Both the position numbers and the translations under genes were made by a program. A DNA stretch of 64,000 nt. Origin: Halichoerus grypus (Eukaryota > Chordata > Mammalia > Carnivora > Phocidae). Below are positions 11,017 through 19,923 of this stretch, in pieces. The stretch's first letter is position 1. Every line of letters starts with the position of its first letter. Location: contig NC_135726.1 of the NCBI RefSeq assembly GCF_964656455.1, forward strand, positions 33,447,930 to 33,511,929. The letters are read 5' to 3'. The notes beneath the pieces were generated by a model. That model did no database searches and had not been told where the DNA came from. It saw only the letters and a program-made list of their open reading frames with translations.

Positions 11017-11655
11017 TTAGAAGTCTGCTCCACTGAGGGACGTCACTCCGGTGGCTAAGCGGGGGGTGAAACCCTCGTGGGACAGTGTGGTCTCAGGACC
11101 CTCGGGGTCACAGAAAGACCGGGGGTGCCTGAGTGCGGCAGAGCTCCCAGGTATCGGAGCAGGGAAGCCGGCTGCAGAGACGGAGCCCAGGCGCGGGCTC
11201 TCAGCTCGGGGCTGCCATAAACCGTGATCCGTGGCACAGTTGGGCCACTGCTCCTCCAGCAGGGACCCAACAAGCGGCAGATCCGGGGAGACTCCCCTTC
11301 CTCCACCGGGAGGAGCGGCGCGGGAGCTCACCACAGGGATCTGCTGGGTTTGGAGACTCCACACGGGGTCGGGTGCCAGAGATAGAAACGCTTGGTCACA
11401 GGCCGGGTGAGCATGGAGTGCGGCCGGAGACTGGGGAGACGGGAGTGACTGACTGCTTTTCTCTGGGGGCTGAGGAGCGGGGCCCCGAGTTCTCGGCTCC
11501 TCTGGGGCGGAGATTGGAAGGCCGCCATTTTCACTCTCGTCCTCCAAAGCTGTATGGAAAGCTTGCAGGGAACAAAAGCTCCCGAGAGCAAACCCGAGCA
11601 GATTACTTAGCCCGGACCGGCAAGGGCGGGGCAATTCCGCCTCCGGCAAAGACAT
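11017..11655 (-). other. Antisense open frame in L1 5' UTR (212 codons)
   Basis: This frame stays open for 212 codons antisense to the L1 promoter region, from ATG at 11655 to a stop at 11017. The product is rich in Pro, Ser, Leu and Ala, with no signal peptide, transmembrane segment or known domain that I can see. Primate L1 has a short antisense ORF0 in the equivalent place, so function is conceivable. High GC content lowers stop-codon frequency, so it may also be chance. It overlaps a sense frame of almost equal length (11133-11774). Confidence 0.4.
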
Positions 11656-11774
11656 TTGGGAACCACGGCCACAGGCCCCTCCCCCAGAAGATCAGCGAGA
11701 ACAGCCAGCCAAGACCAAGTTTACCGATCAATGAGAACGGCAGAACTCCAGCGCTAGGGGAATACTGCACATAG
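11133..11774 (+). other. Sense open frame in L1 5' UTR (213 codons)
   Basis: The frame runs from ATG at 11133 to TAG at 11772-11774. The predicted product is Gly-, Arg-, Pro- and Ser-rich and strongly basic, with no known domain. It lies upstream of ORF1 in a region normally called noncoding. In contrast to ORF1 and ORF2 in the same copy it carries no stop or frameshift. It overlaps the antisense frame across 11133-11655. Chance openness due to GC richness is the main alternative. Confidence 0.4.
11521..11531 (-). promoter_or_regulatory. Second YY1-type site, reversed
   Basis: GCCGCCATTTT is the reverse complement of the YY1 consensus. It lies about 780 bases downstream of the first site and points the other way, a possible antisense initiation element. 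Confidence 0.55.
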
Positions 11775-11877
11775 AATTCATGGCTTTTTTACCATGATTC
11801 TTTTGTCTTTCAAAGTTAATTTTTTTTAACTGTCTTTTTTCTTTTCTTTTTTTTTGAATTTTTCTTTTTCCTTTTTT

Positions 11878-12360
11878 CAACCAACATCTTATCAATCCCT
11901 TTTTTAAAAAACATTTTTATTTTTCATTTTTAGAGTCATATTCTATCCCTTCATAGTAGTTACCCATATTTTTGGCATATATATATAAGTTGTTCTCTCT
12001 TTAAAATTTTGAGATAGTTTCTTCTAACAGAACAAAATATACCCTAAATCTCTAGTGTATGGTTTTTTTCTACTCTCCTGCCTGATCACATTCTCTCCCT
12101 TTTTTTTCCCTTTTTTCTTAATCCTTTCTTTTTTCAAACAACTTCTTATTAATTCCTTTTATAAAATTTTTTATAATTTCCATCTTTACAGTCATATTCC
12201 ATCCCTTCATCATATCAACCCTTATTTTTGTACATATATAAGTTTTTCTTTCTTTAAAATTTTGGGAGGCACTTTCTTCTAACAGACCAAAATACACCCA
12301 AAATCTAGTGTGTGGCACTAATCTATATACCAGCCTGATCATATTTGATCACATTCTGTT
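11878..12360. repeat. Tandem duplication in L1 T-rich spacer
   Basis: Two diverged direct copies, about 257 bp apart, begin at CAACCAACATCTTATCAAT (11878) and CAAACAACTTCTTATTAAT (12135). Both continue with AGTCATATTC(T/C)ATCCCTTCAT, a TATATATAAG-like stretch, TTTAAAATTTTG, TTTCTTCTAACAGA and GCCTGATCA. Pure pyrimidine tracts separate and follow them (12395-12475). The copies differ from each other, so the duplication is a property of the family. Confidence 0.8.
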
Positions 12361-12563
12361 TTTTTGTTTGTTTTGTTTTGTTCTGTTTTTCTTTGTTTTT
12401 ATCTTTTTCTTTTTCTTTTTTTTTTCTTTTTCTTTTTTCTCTCTTTCCCTTTCTTTTCCCACTGCTTCAGGTCTTTTCTGATTTGTTTAGAGTATATTTT
12501 CTGGGGATGTTGTTACCCTGCTAGCATTTTGTTCTCTCATTAATCTATTCTCCTCTGCACAAA

Positions 12564-13458
12564 ATGACAAGATGGAAAAAATCACCTCAACAAAAAGAAC
12601 AAGAGGTAGTACCGACTGCCAGGGACCTACTCAATACGGACATTAGTACGATGTCAGATCTAGAGTTCAGAATCATCACTTTAAACATACTAGCTGGGCT
12701 TGAAAAAAGCATGGAAGTTATTAGAGAAACCCTTTCTGGAGAAATAAAAGAACTAAAATCTAACCAAGTAGAAATCAAAAAGGCTATTAATGAGGTGCAA
12801 TCAAATATTGGGGCGCTAACTGCTAGGATAAATGAGGCAGAAGAAAGAATCAGTGAGATAGAAGACCAAATGATGGAAAATAAAGAAGCTGAGAAAAAGA
12901 GAGATAAACAACTACTGGATCACGAGGGCAGATTTCAAAGATAAGCGATACCATAAGACAAAACAACATTAGAATAATTGGGATCCCAGAAGAGGAAGAA
13001 AGAGAGAGAGGGGCAGAAGGTATATGGAGCAAATTATAGCAGAAAACTTCCCTAATTTGGGGAAGGAAACAGGCATCAAAATCCAGGAAGCACAGAGAAC
13101 CCCTCTCAAAATCAATAAAAATAGGTCAACACCCCGACATCTAATAGTAAAACTTACGAGTCTCAGAGACAAAGAGAAAATCCTGAAAGCAGCTCAGGAG
13201 AAGAGATATGTAACCTACAATGGTAGAAACATTAGATTGGCAACAGTTCTATCCACAGAGACCTGGCAGGCCAGAAAGGACTGGCAGGATATATTCAGAG
13301 CACTAAATGAGAAAAATATGCAGCCAAGAATACTATATCCAGCTAGGCTGTCATTGAAAATAGAAGGAGAGATAAAAAGCTTCCAGGACAAACAAAAACT
13401 AAAGGAATTTGCAAACACGAAACCAGCCCTACAAGAAATCTTGAAAGGGGTCCTCTAA
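12564..13458 (+). pseudogene. LINE-1 ORF1 (RNA-binding chaperone), two frameshifts
   Basis: ORF1p coats L1 RNA as a coiled-coil trimer and acts as a nucleic-acid chaperone in the cytoplasmic L1 particle. The start at 12564 opens a Lys- and Glu-rich N terminus followed by heptad-type coiled coil (roughly residues 45-120). Near 12933-12941 one base is missing and the frame hits TAA at once. The middle piece continues one frame over until a second missing base near 13021-13025. The third piece (13024-13458) carries the RRM-like block (TPRHLIVKLTSLRDKEKILKAA) and the C-terminal domain. Total span is about 298 codons, near the family norm. No intact product is expected from this copy. Confidence 0.95.
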
Positions 13459-13539
13459 GCAAAGAGAGAGCCTAAAAGCAACATAGACCAGAAAGGAACA
13501 CAGAAAATATACAGTAACAATCACCTTACAGGCAATACA
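13459..13539 (+). other. L1 inter-ORF spacer
   Basis: 81 bases separate the ORF1 stop from the ORF2 start. The stretch is A-rich and noncoding. In mammals ORF2 is translated by unconventional reinitiation after ORF1; nothing here decides the mechanism. Confidence 0.85.
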
Positions 13540-16500
13540 ATGGCACTAAATTCCTATCTTTCAATAGTTACCCTGAATGTAAATGGGCTAGATGCCCCAA
13601 TCAAAAGACACAGGCTATCAGATTGGATTAAAGAACAAGACCCATCGATATGCTGTCTGCAAGAGACTCATTTTAGAACCAAAGAGACCCCCAGATTGAA
13701 AGTGAGGGGGTGGAAAACCATTTACCATGCTAATGGACACCAAAAGAAAGCTGGGGTGGCAATCCTTATGTCAGACAAATTAGGTTTTAAATCAAAGACT
13801 GTAATAAGAGATGAGGAAGGACACTATATCCTACTTAAAGGGTCTATCCAACAAGAAGATCTAACAATTGTAAATATCTATGCCCCTAACATGGGAGCAG
13901 CCAATTATATAAGGCAATTAATAACAAAAAAACACATCGACAACAATACAATAATAGTGGGGGACTTTAACACCCCCCTCACTGAAATGGACAGATCGTC
14001 TAAGCAAAAGATCAACAAGGAAATAAAGACTTTAAATGACACACTGGACCAAATGGACTTCACAGACATATTCAGAACATTCCATCCCAAAGCAACGGAA
14101 TATACATTCTTCTCTAGTGCCCATGGAACATTCTCCAGAATAGATCACATCCTAGGTCATAAATCAGGTCTCAACTGGTACCAAAAGATTGGGATCATTC
14201 CCTGCCTATTTTCAGACCACAATGCTTTGAAACTAGAGCTAAATCACAAGAGGAAAGTCGGAAAGAACTCAAATAACATGGAGGCTAAAGAGCATCCTAC
14301 TGAAGAATGAATGGGTCAACCAGGAAATTAAAGAAGAATTAAAAAAATTCATGGAAACCAATGAAAATGGAAACACAACTATTCAAAATCTTTGGGATGC
14401 AGCAAAGGCAGTCCTAAGAGGAAAGTATATAGCAATACAAGCCTTTCTCAAGAAACAAGAAAGGTCTCAAGTACACAATCTAACCCTACACCTAAAGGAG
14501 CTGGAGAAAGAAGAGCAAATAAAGCCTAAACCCAGCAGGAGAAGAGAAATAATAAAGATCAGAGCAGAAATCAATGAAATAGAAACTAAAAGAACAGTAG
14601 AACAGATCAACGAAACTAGGAGCTGGTTCTTTGAAAGAATTAACAAGAATGATAAACCCCTGGCCAGACTTATCAAAAAGAAAAGAGAAATGACCCAAAT
14701 CAACAAAATCATGAATGAAAGAGGAGAGATCACAACCAACACCAAAGAAATACAAACAATTATAAGAACATATTATGAGCAACTCTATGCCAGCAAATTA
14801 GATAACCTGGAAGAAATGGATGCATTCCTAGAGATGTATCAACTACCAAAACTGAACCAGGAAGAACTAGAAAACCTGAACAGACCTATAACCACTAAGG
14901 AAATTGAAGCAGTCATCAAAAATCTCCCAACAAACAAAAGCCCAGGGCCAGATGGCCTCCCAGGGGAATTCTACCAACCATTTAAAGAAGAATGAATACC
15001 TATGCTTCTGAAACTGTTCCAAAAAATAGAAATGGAAGGAAAACTTCCAAACTCGTTTTATGAGGCCAGCATTACCTTGATCCCAAAATCAGACAAAGAC
15101 CCCATCAAAAAGGAGAATTACAGACCAATATCCCTGATGAACATGGATGCAAAAATTCTCACCAAAATACTAGCCAATAGGATCCAACAGTACATTAAAA
15201 GGATTATTCACCACGACCAAGTGGGATTTATCCCTGGGCTGCAAGGTTGGTTCAAGATCCGCAAATCAAACAATGTGATACAATACATTAACAAAAGAAA
15301 GAACAAGAACCATATGATCCTCTCAATAGATGCAGAAAAAGCATTTGACAAAGTACAGCATCCTTTCTTGATCAAAACTCTTCAGAGTATAGGCATAGAG
15401 GGTACATACCTCAATATCATAAAAGCCATCTATGAAAAACCTACAGCGAATATCATTCTCAATGAGGAAAAACTGAGAGCTTTCCCCCTAAGGTCAGGAA
15501 CACGCCAGGGATGTCCACTATCACCACTGCTATTCAACATAGTATTGGAAGTCCTAGCCACAGCAATCAGACAACAAAAAGAAAACAAAGGCATACAAAT
15601 TGGCAAAGAAGAAGTCAAACTCTCACTCTTTGCAGATGATATGATACTTTATGTGGAAAACCCAAAGGACTCCACCCCAAAACTGCTAGAACTCATACAG
15701 GAATTCAGTCAAGTGGCAGGATATAAAATCAATGCACAGAAGTCAGTGGCATTCCTATACACCAACAACAAGACAGAAGAAAGAGAAATTAAGGAGTCGA
15801 TCCCATTTACAATTGCACCCAAAACCATAAGATACCTAGGAAGAAATCTAACCAAAGAGGCAAAGAATCTGTACTCAGAAAACTATAAAATACTCATGAA
15901 GGAAATTGAGGAAGACACAAAGAAATGGAAAAACGTTCCATGCTCATGGATTGGAAGAACAAATATTGTGAAGATGTCAATGCTACCTAGAGCAATCTAC
16001 ACATTCAATGCAATCCCCATCAAAATACCACCCACTTTTTTCAAAGAAATGGAACAAATAATCCTAAAATTTGTATGGAACCAGAGAAGACCCCGCATAG
16101 CCAGAGGAATGTTGAAAAAGAAAAGCAAAGCTGGTGGCATCACAATTCCGGACTTCCAGCTCTATTACAAAGCTGTCATCATCAAGACAGTATGGTACTG
16201 GCACAAAAACAGGCACATAGATCAATGGAACAGAATAGAGAGCCCAGAAATGGACCCTCAACTCTATGGTCAACTAATCTTTGACAAAGCAGGAAAGAAT
16301 GTCCAATGGCAAAAAGACAGTCTCTTCAAGAAATGGTGTTGGGAAAATTGGACAGCCACATGCAGAAGAATGAAACTGGACCATTTCCTTACACCACACA
16401 CAAAAATAGACTCCAAATGGTTGAAAGACCTCGATGTGAGACAGGAGTCCATCAAAATCCTAAAGGAGAACACAGGCAGCAACCTCTTCGACCTCAGCCG

Positions 16501-17350
16501 CAGCAACTTCTTCCTAGAAAGCTCGCCAAAGGCAAGGGAAGCAAGGACAAAGATGAACTATTGGGACTTCATCAAGATAAAAACCTTTTGCAAAGCAAAG
16601 GAAACAGTCAACAAAACCAAAAGACAACCAACAGAATGGGAGAAGATATTTGCAAACGACATATCAGAGAAAGGGCTAGTATCCAAAATCTATAAAGAAC
16701 TCATCAAACTCAACACCCAAAGAACAAAGAATCCAATCAAGAAATGGGCAGAAGACATGAACAGACATTTTTCCAAAGAAGACATCCAAATGGCCAACAG
16801 ACACATGAAAAAGTGCTCAATATCGCTCCGCATCAGGGAAATCCAAATCAAAACCTCAATGAGATACCACCTCACACCAGTCAGAATGGCTAAAATTAAC
16901 AAGTCAGGAAATGACAGATGTTGGCAGGGATGCGGAGAAAGGGGAACCCTCCTACACTGTTGGTGGGAATGCAAGCTGGTGCAGCCACTCTGGAAAACAG
17001 TATGGAGGTTCCTCAAAAAGTTGAAAATAGAGCTACCCTACGATCCAGCAATTGCACTACTGGGTATTTACCCCAAAGATACAAAAGTAGGGATCCGAAA
17101 GGGTACGTGCACCCCGATGTTTATAGCAGCAATGTCCACAATAGCCAAACTGTGGAAAGAGCCAAGATGTCCATCGACAGATGAATGGATAAGGAAGAGG
17201 TGGTATATATATACAATGGAATATTATGCAGCCATCAAAAGGAATGAGATCTTGCCATTTGCAACGACGTGGATGGAACTGGAGGGTATTATGCTGAGCG
17301 AAATAAGTCAAACAGAGAAAGACATGTATCATATGACCTCACTGATATGA
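13540..17350 (+). pseudogene. LINE-1 ORF2 (endonuclease / reverse transcriptase), frameshift and stop
   Basis: ORF2p nicks target DNA and reverse-transcribes L1 RNA there. The span equals about 1269 codons, near the usual 1275. Endonuclease residues N13, E42, Y114, D142, N144, D202, D226 and H227 are all present. One extra base near 14272-14277 shifts the frame, then TGA at 14993-14995 replaces a sense codon shortly before the reverse transcriptase fingers. From 15002 the frame is open for 782 codons: SIDAEKAFD, the FADD catalytic box (15629-15640), and the C-terminal Cys-rich CX3CX7HX4C motif (16919-16972). The final stop is TGA at 17348. With both lesions the copy cannot make full-length ORF2p. 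Confidence 0.97.
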
Positions 17351-17809
17351 GGAATTCTTAATCTCAGGAAACAAACTGAGGGTTGCTGGAGTGGGGGGTG
17401 GGGTGGGAGGGATGGGGTGACTGGGTGATGGACACTGGGGAGGGTATGTGCCCTGGTAAGCGCTGTGAATTGTGCAAGACTGTTGAATTTCAGATCTGTA
17501 CCTCTGAAACAAATAATGCAATATATGTTAAGAAAAAAAAAAAGAAGAAAGTAGCAGGAGGGGAAGAATGAAGGGGGGGAATCGGAGGGGTAGACGAACC
17601 ATGAGAGACGATGGACTCTAAAAACAAACCGAGGGTTCTAGAGAAGAGGGGGGTGGGAGGATGGGTTAGCCTGTTGATGGGTATTGAGGAGGGCACGTTT
17701 TGCATGGAGCACTGGGTGTTATGCACAAACAATTAATCATGGAACACCATATCTAAAACTGATGATGTAATGTATGGGGATTAACATAACAATAAAAAAT
17801 TTTAAAAAA
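17351..17809 (+). other. L1 3' UTR with two homologous G-rich halves
   Basis: Two related segments follow each other: 17363-17530 (AACAAACTGAGGGTTGCTGG, GGGGGGTGGGGTGGGAGGG) and 17612-17800 (AACAAACCGAGGGTTCTAG, GGGGGGTGGGAGG, then GGAGCACTGGGTGTTATGC). Each has several runs of three or more G on the sense strand, suited to G-quadruplex formation. An A-rich AAGAAAAAAAAAAAGAAG link separates them. Most other L1 fragments in the window derive from this 3' UTR. Confidence 0.9.
17791..17796 (+). terminator. L1 polyadenylation signal
   Basis: AATAAA lies directly before the A-rich tail (17801-17809). L1 signals are weak because no downstream U/GU element is carried inside the element. Confidence 0.8.
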
Positions 17810-17825
17810 AAGAGAGTAGATCTTG
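17810..17825. repeat. TSD of full-length L1, right copy
   Basis: AAGAGAGTAGATCTTG, identical to 10714-10729, ends the young L1. After it the older L1MA 3' UTR resumes. Confidence 0.97.
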
Positions 17826-17998
17826 TAAGTTCTCATTATAAGAGAAGGAATTTGTACCCATGTGAGGTTATAGATGTTATCTAAATTTATTGTGGTGATC
17901 ACTTCACCGTATATGCATATATCAAATCATTTTGTCACCACCTGAACCTTATACAATGTATTATGTCAATTATATCTCAACAAAACTGGAAAGAAAGG
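17826..17998 (+). mobile_element. L1MA-type 3' end, right part
   Basis: AAGTTCTCATTATAAG, ATGTGAGGTTATAGATGTTATC, GTGGTGATCACTTCACCGTATA and TATGTCAATTATATCTCAAC follow the classic L1MA 3' UTR order, continuing the piece at 10680-10713. The A tail is short and mutated. Confidence 0.8.
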
Positions 17999-18015
17999 AA
18001 ATTGGTAATCAATAG

Positions 18016-18334
18016 AAACAGATTCTTAAATGGCACAGGTATTGGAATTAGCAAAAGGACCCTAAATCAGCTGTTATAAATATGTTCAAAAACTTAAAAG
18101 AACAAATGGCTATGATGAGCCAAGAAATGGAGAATTCCAGCAGAGAAATGGGAACTATGAAAAAGAATCAAATAGAAATGATAAAACTGAAAATTCCAAT
18201 ATTTGTAATGAAAAATTCATTAAATGGGGTTAAAAACAGATTAGAGACTGCAGAATAAAGGATCAGGAAACATGAAGGTAAATCAAGAGAAATGATTCAA
18301 CATGAAAACAGAGAGTAAAGAGTTTTTTTAAAAA
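18016..18334 (+). mobile_element. Old L1M 5' region, right part
   Basis: CCTAAATCAGCTGTTATAAATATGTTCAAAAACTTAAAAGAAC and AAAAATTCATTAAATGGGGTTAAAAACAG match the 5' region of ancient L1M elements, continuing 10430-10661. It has no usable frame. Confidence 0.65.
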
Positions 18335-18346
18335 AAAGAACAACCA

Positions 18347-18559
18347 GGGGCACCTGGGTGGCTCAGTTGGTTAAGCATCTGCCTTCGGCTCAGGTCCTGA
18401 TCCCAGGGTCCTGGGATGGAGCCCCGCATCGGGCTCCCTGCTTGGTGGGAAGCCTGCTTTCTCCCTCTCCCACTCCCCCTGCTTGTGTTCCTGCCCTTGC
18501 TATCTCTCTCTCTGTCAAATAAATAAATAAAATCTTAAAAAAAAAAAAAATAAATAAAT
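18347..18559 (+). mobile_element. Can-SINE, sense, perfect TSD
   Basis: Starts GGGCACCTGGGTGGCTCAGTTGG (tRNA-derived box A region), then a CT-rich body and AAATAAATAAATAAAATCTTA(A)n tail, here followed by TAAATAAATAAA. The TSD AAAGAACAACCA is perfect (18335-18346 and 18560-18571). Confidence 0.96.
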
Positions 18560-18571
18560 AAAGAACAACCA

Positions 18572-18928
18572 TCACTTTATACAGTCAATTGTTTTTAGAC
18601 AAACATGTCAAAATTATTCAATGGGGAAAGAGAGTCTTGTCAGCAAATAATATTAAAACAACTGACTAGTGAAATGAGAAAAAAAGAACCCCACACCATA
18701 TTCAAAAATCAACTTGAGATGAACCATACATTTAAACATAAAATCTAATATCTGGAACAACATAAAATCTAACACCTGAAAGAAGACAAGAGAACATTTT
18801 AGGTAAGCCAGGGTTTTTTAAGTAGGACAAGAACAGCAAAGAACAATAACTATATAAAAGTAATAAATTGGATGCCATCAAAATTAAAACCTTTTGTTCC
18901 TCAAAAGATACCATTAAAAAAAATGGAT
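18572..18928 (+). mobile_element. Old L1 ORF2 fragment
   Basis: CAATTGTTTTTAGACAAACATGTC..TATTCAATGGGGAAAGAGAGTC, then GATGCCATCAAAATTAAAACC and CCTCAAAAGATACCATTAA, follow the order of the L1 ORF2 C-terminal coding region. Many stops and indels are present. Confidence 0.65.
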
Positions 18929-18949
18929 TCACCACAGATGGGAGCTACA

Positions 18950-19060
18950 CTTGTGGTGTGCACAGCATAATGTATAAAGAAGTTGAAACACTATGTTGTA
19001 CACACGAAACTAATGGAACATTGCGTGTCAACTACACTCAAATTAAAATTTTTAAAAAAT
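18950..19060 (+). mobile_element. L1 3' end fragment
   Basis: GTGGTGTGCACAGCATAATGTATAAAG, CACTATGTTGTACACACGAAACTAATGG and GTGTCAACTACACTCAAATTAAAA form an L1 3' terminus. ATGGATTCAC before it and ATTGATTCAC after it may be its TSD. Confidence 0.6.
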
Positions 19061-19063
19061 TGA

Positions 19064-19923
19064 TTCACTGTTCTTGATGCCATGAAGAATATTTATGATT
19101 CATAGAAAGAAGTAAAAAAATCACCATGAACAGGAATTTGAAAGAAGTTGATCCCAATCCCCGTGGAGGACATTGAGGTGTTCAAGACTTCAGTGGAGAA
19201 AGTATTTGCAGATGTCGTGGAAACAGCAAGAGAACGAGAATTAGAAGTGGAGCCTGGAGATGGGACTGAATTGCCGCAATCTCATGATGAGCCATGGGAA
19301 ACTTTAATGGATGAGGACTTGCTTCTTAAGGATGAGCACAGAAAGTGGTTTCTTCAGATGGAATCTACTCGTGGTGAAGATGCTGTGAAGACTGTCGAAA
19401 GGACAAGAGAGGATTCAGAATATTACATGAACTTAGTTGATAAAGCAGCAGCAGCAGGGCTTGAGAGGATTGACTCCATTTTAAAAGAAGTTCTACTGTG
19501 GATAAAATGCTACCAAACAGCATCGCATGCTGCAGAGAAATCATCCGTGAAAGAAGAGTCAATGGGGTAAATGTCATGCTGTCTTATTTTAAGAAATTTC
19601 TTATTTCTTATTTTAAGAAATTGTCACAGCCACCCCAGCCTTCAGCATCGAGGCAAGACCCTCCATCAGCAAAACAATTACTACTTGCTGAAAGCTCAGA
19701 TGCTGGTTAGCAATTTTTTTAGTAATAAAAATATTATAATTAAGGTACATACACTGTTTTTTAGACACAATGCTATTGCACACTTAACAGATGACAGGAT
19801 GGTGTGAACATAACTTTCATATGCACTGAGAAACCAAAAAATTCATTTGACTCACTTTATTAAGATACTCACTTTATTGCAATGGTCTGGAACCGAATCT
19901 GCAGTATCTTTGAGGTATGCCTG
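19064..19923 (+). mobile_element. Tigger1 3' part (TcMar/pogo)
   Basis: The interior follows Tigger1 closely, and the right end is the terminal inverted repeat ...GGAACCGAATCTGCAGTATCTTTGAGGTATGCCTG next to TA, the mariner-type target dinucleotide. The 5' half with the catalytic domain is missing. It lies between two old L1 pieces. Confidence 0.85.
19148..19570 (+). pseudogene. Tigger1 transposase C-terminal remnant
   Basis: A 140-codon open frame lies in the part of Tigger1 that encodes the acidic transposase C terminus (Glu- and Asp-rich, with DEPWETLMDEDLLLKDEH and a [13 protein letters not shown] stretch). The DDE catalytic core, the CENP-B-like DNA-binding domain and the normal start lie upstream and are absent. 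The ATG at 19148 is only the first in this remnant. It is most likely a decaying pseudogene that has stayed open by chance. Confidence 0.7.

Larger units (their letters stand above)
10730..12563 (+). promoter_or_regulatory. L1 5' UTR with internal promoter
   Basis: The first kilobase (to about 11770) is GC-rich and CpG-dense, unlike all flanking DNA. This is the expected internal polymerase II promoter of a LINE-1. It begins with a YY1-type motif and contains a second, reversed one at 11521. The remaining 0.8 kb is an A/T- and pyrimidine-rich spacer with a tandem duplication. Long open frames exist on both strands of the CpG-rich part. Methylation control of this CpG block is expected from LINE-1 biology, not shown here. 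Confidence 0.85.
10730..17809 (+). mobile_element. Full-length young carnivore LINE-1
   Basis: This is a complete LINE-1 of about 7.1 kb. It has a CpG-rich 5' UTR starting GGGGCGGAGCAAGATGGCGG, a T-rich spacer, ORF1, an 81-bp inter-ORF gap, ORF2, a G-rich 3' UTR and an A-rich tail. A perfect 16-bp TSD brackets it. ORF1 has two single-base losses; ORF2 has one single-base gain and one in-frame TGA. The copy is therefore young but not autonomous. It sits inside an older L1MA 3' UTR, itself inside an old L1M. Other copies of the same family's 3' end are at 4215, 28763 and 32291. Confidence 0.97.

Noticed and set aside
18347..18420. tRNA-like box A/B region in Can-SINE heads
   Set aside because: These are SINE promoters derived from a tRNA, not functional tRNA genes; no cloverleaf with an intact acceptor stem is present.
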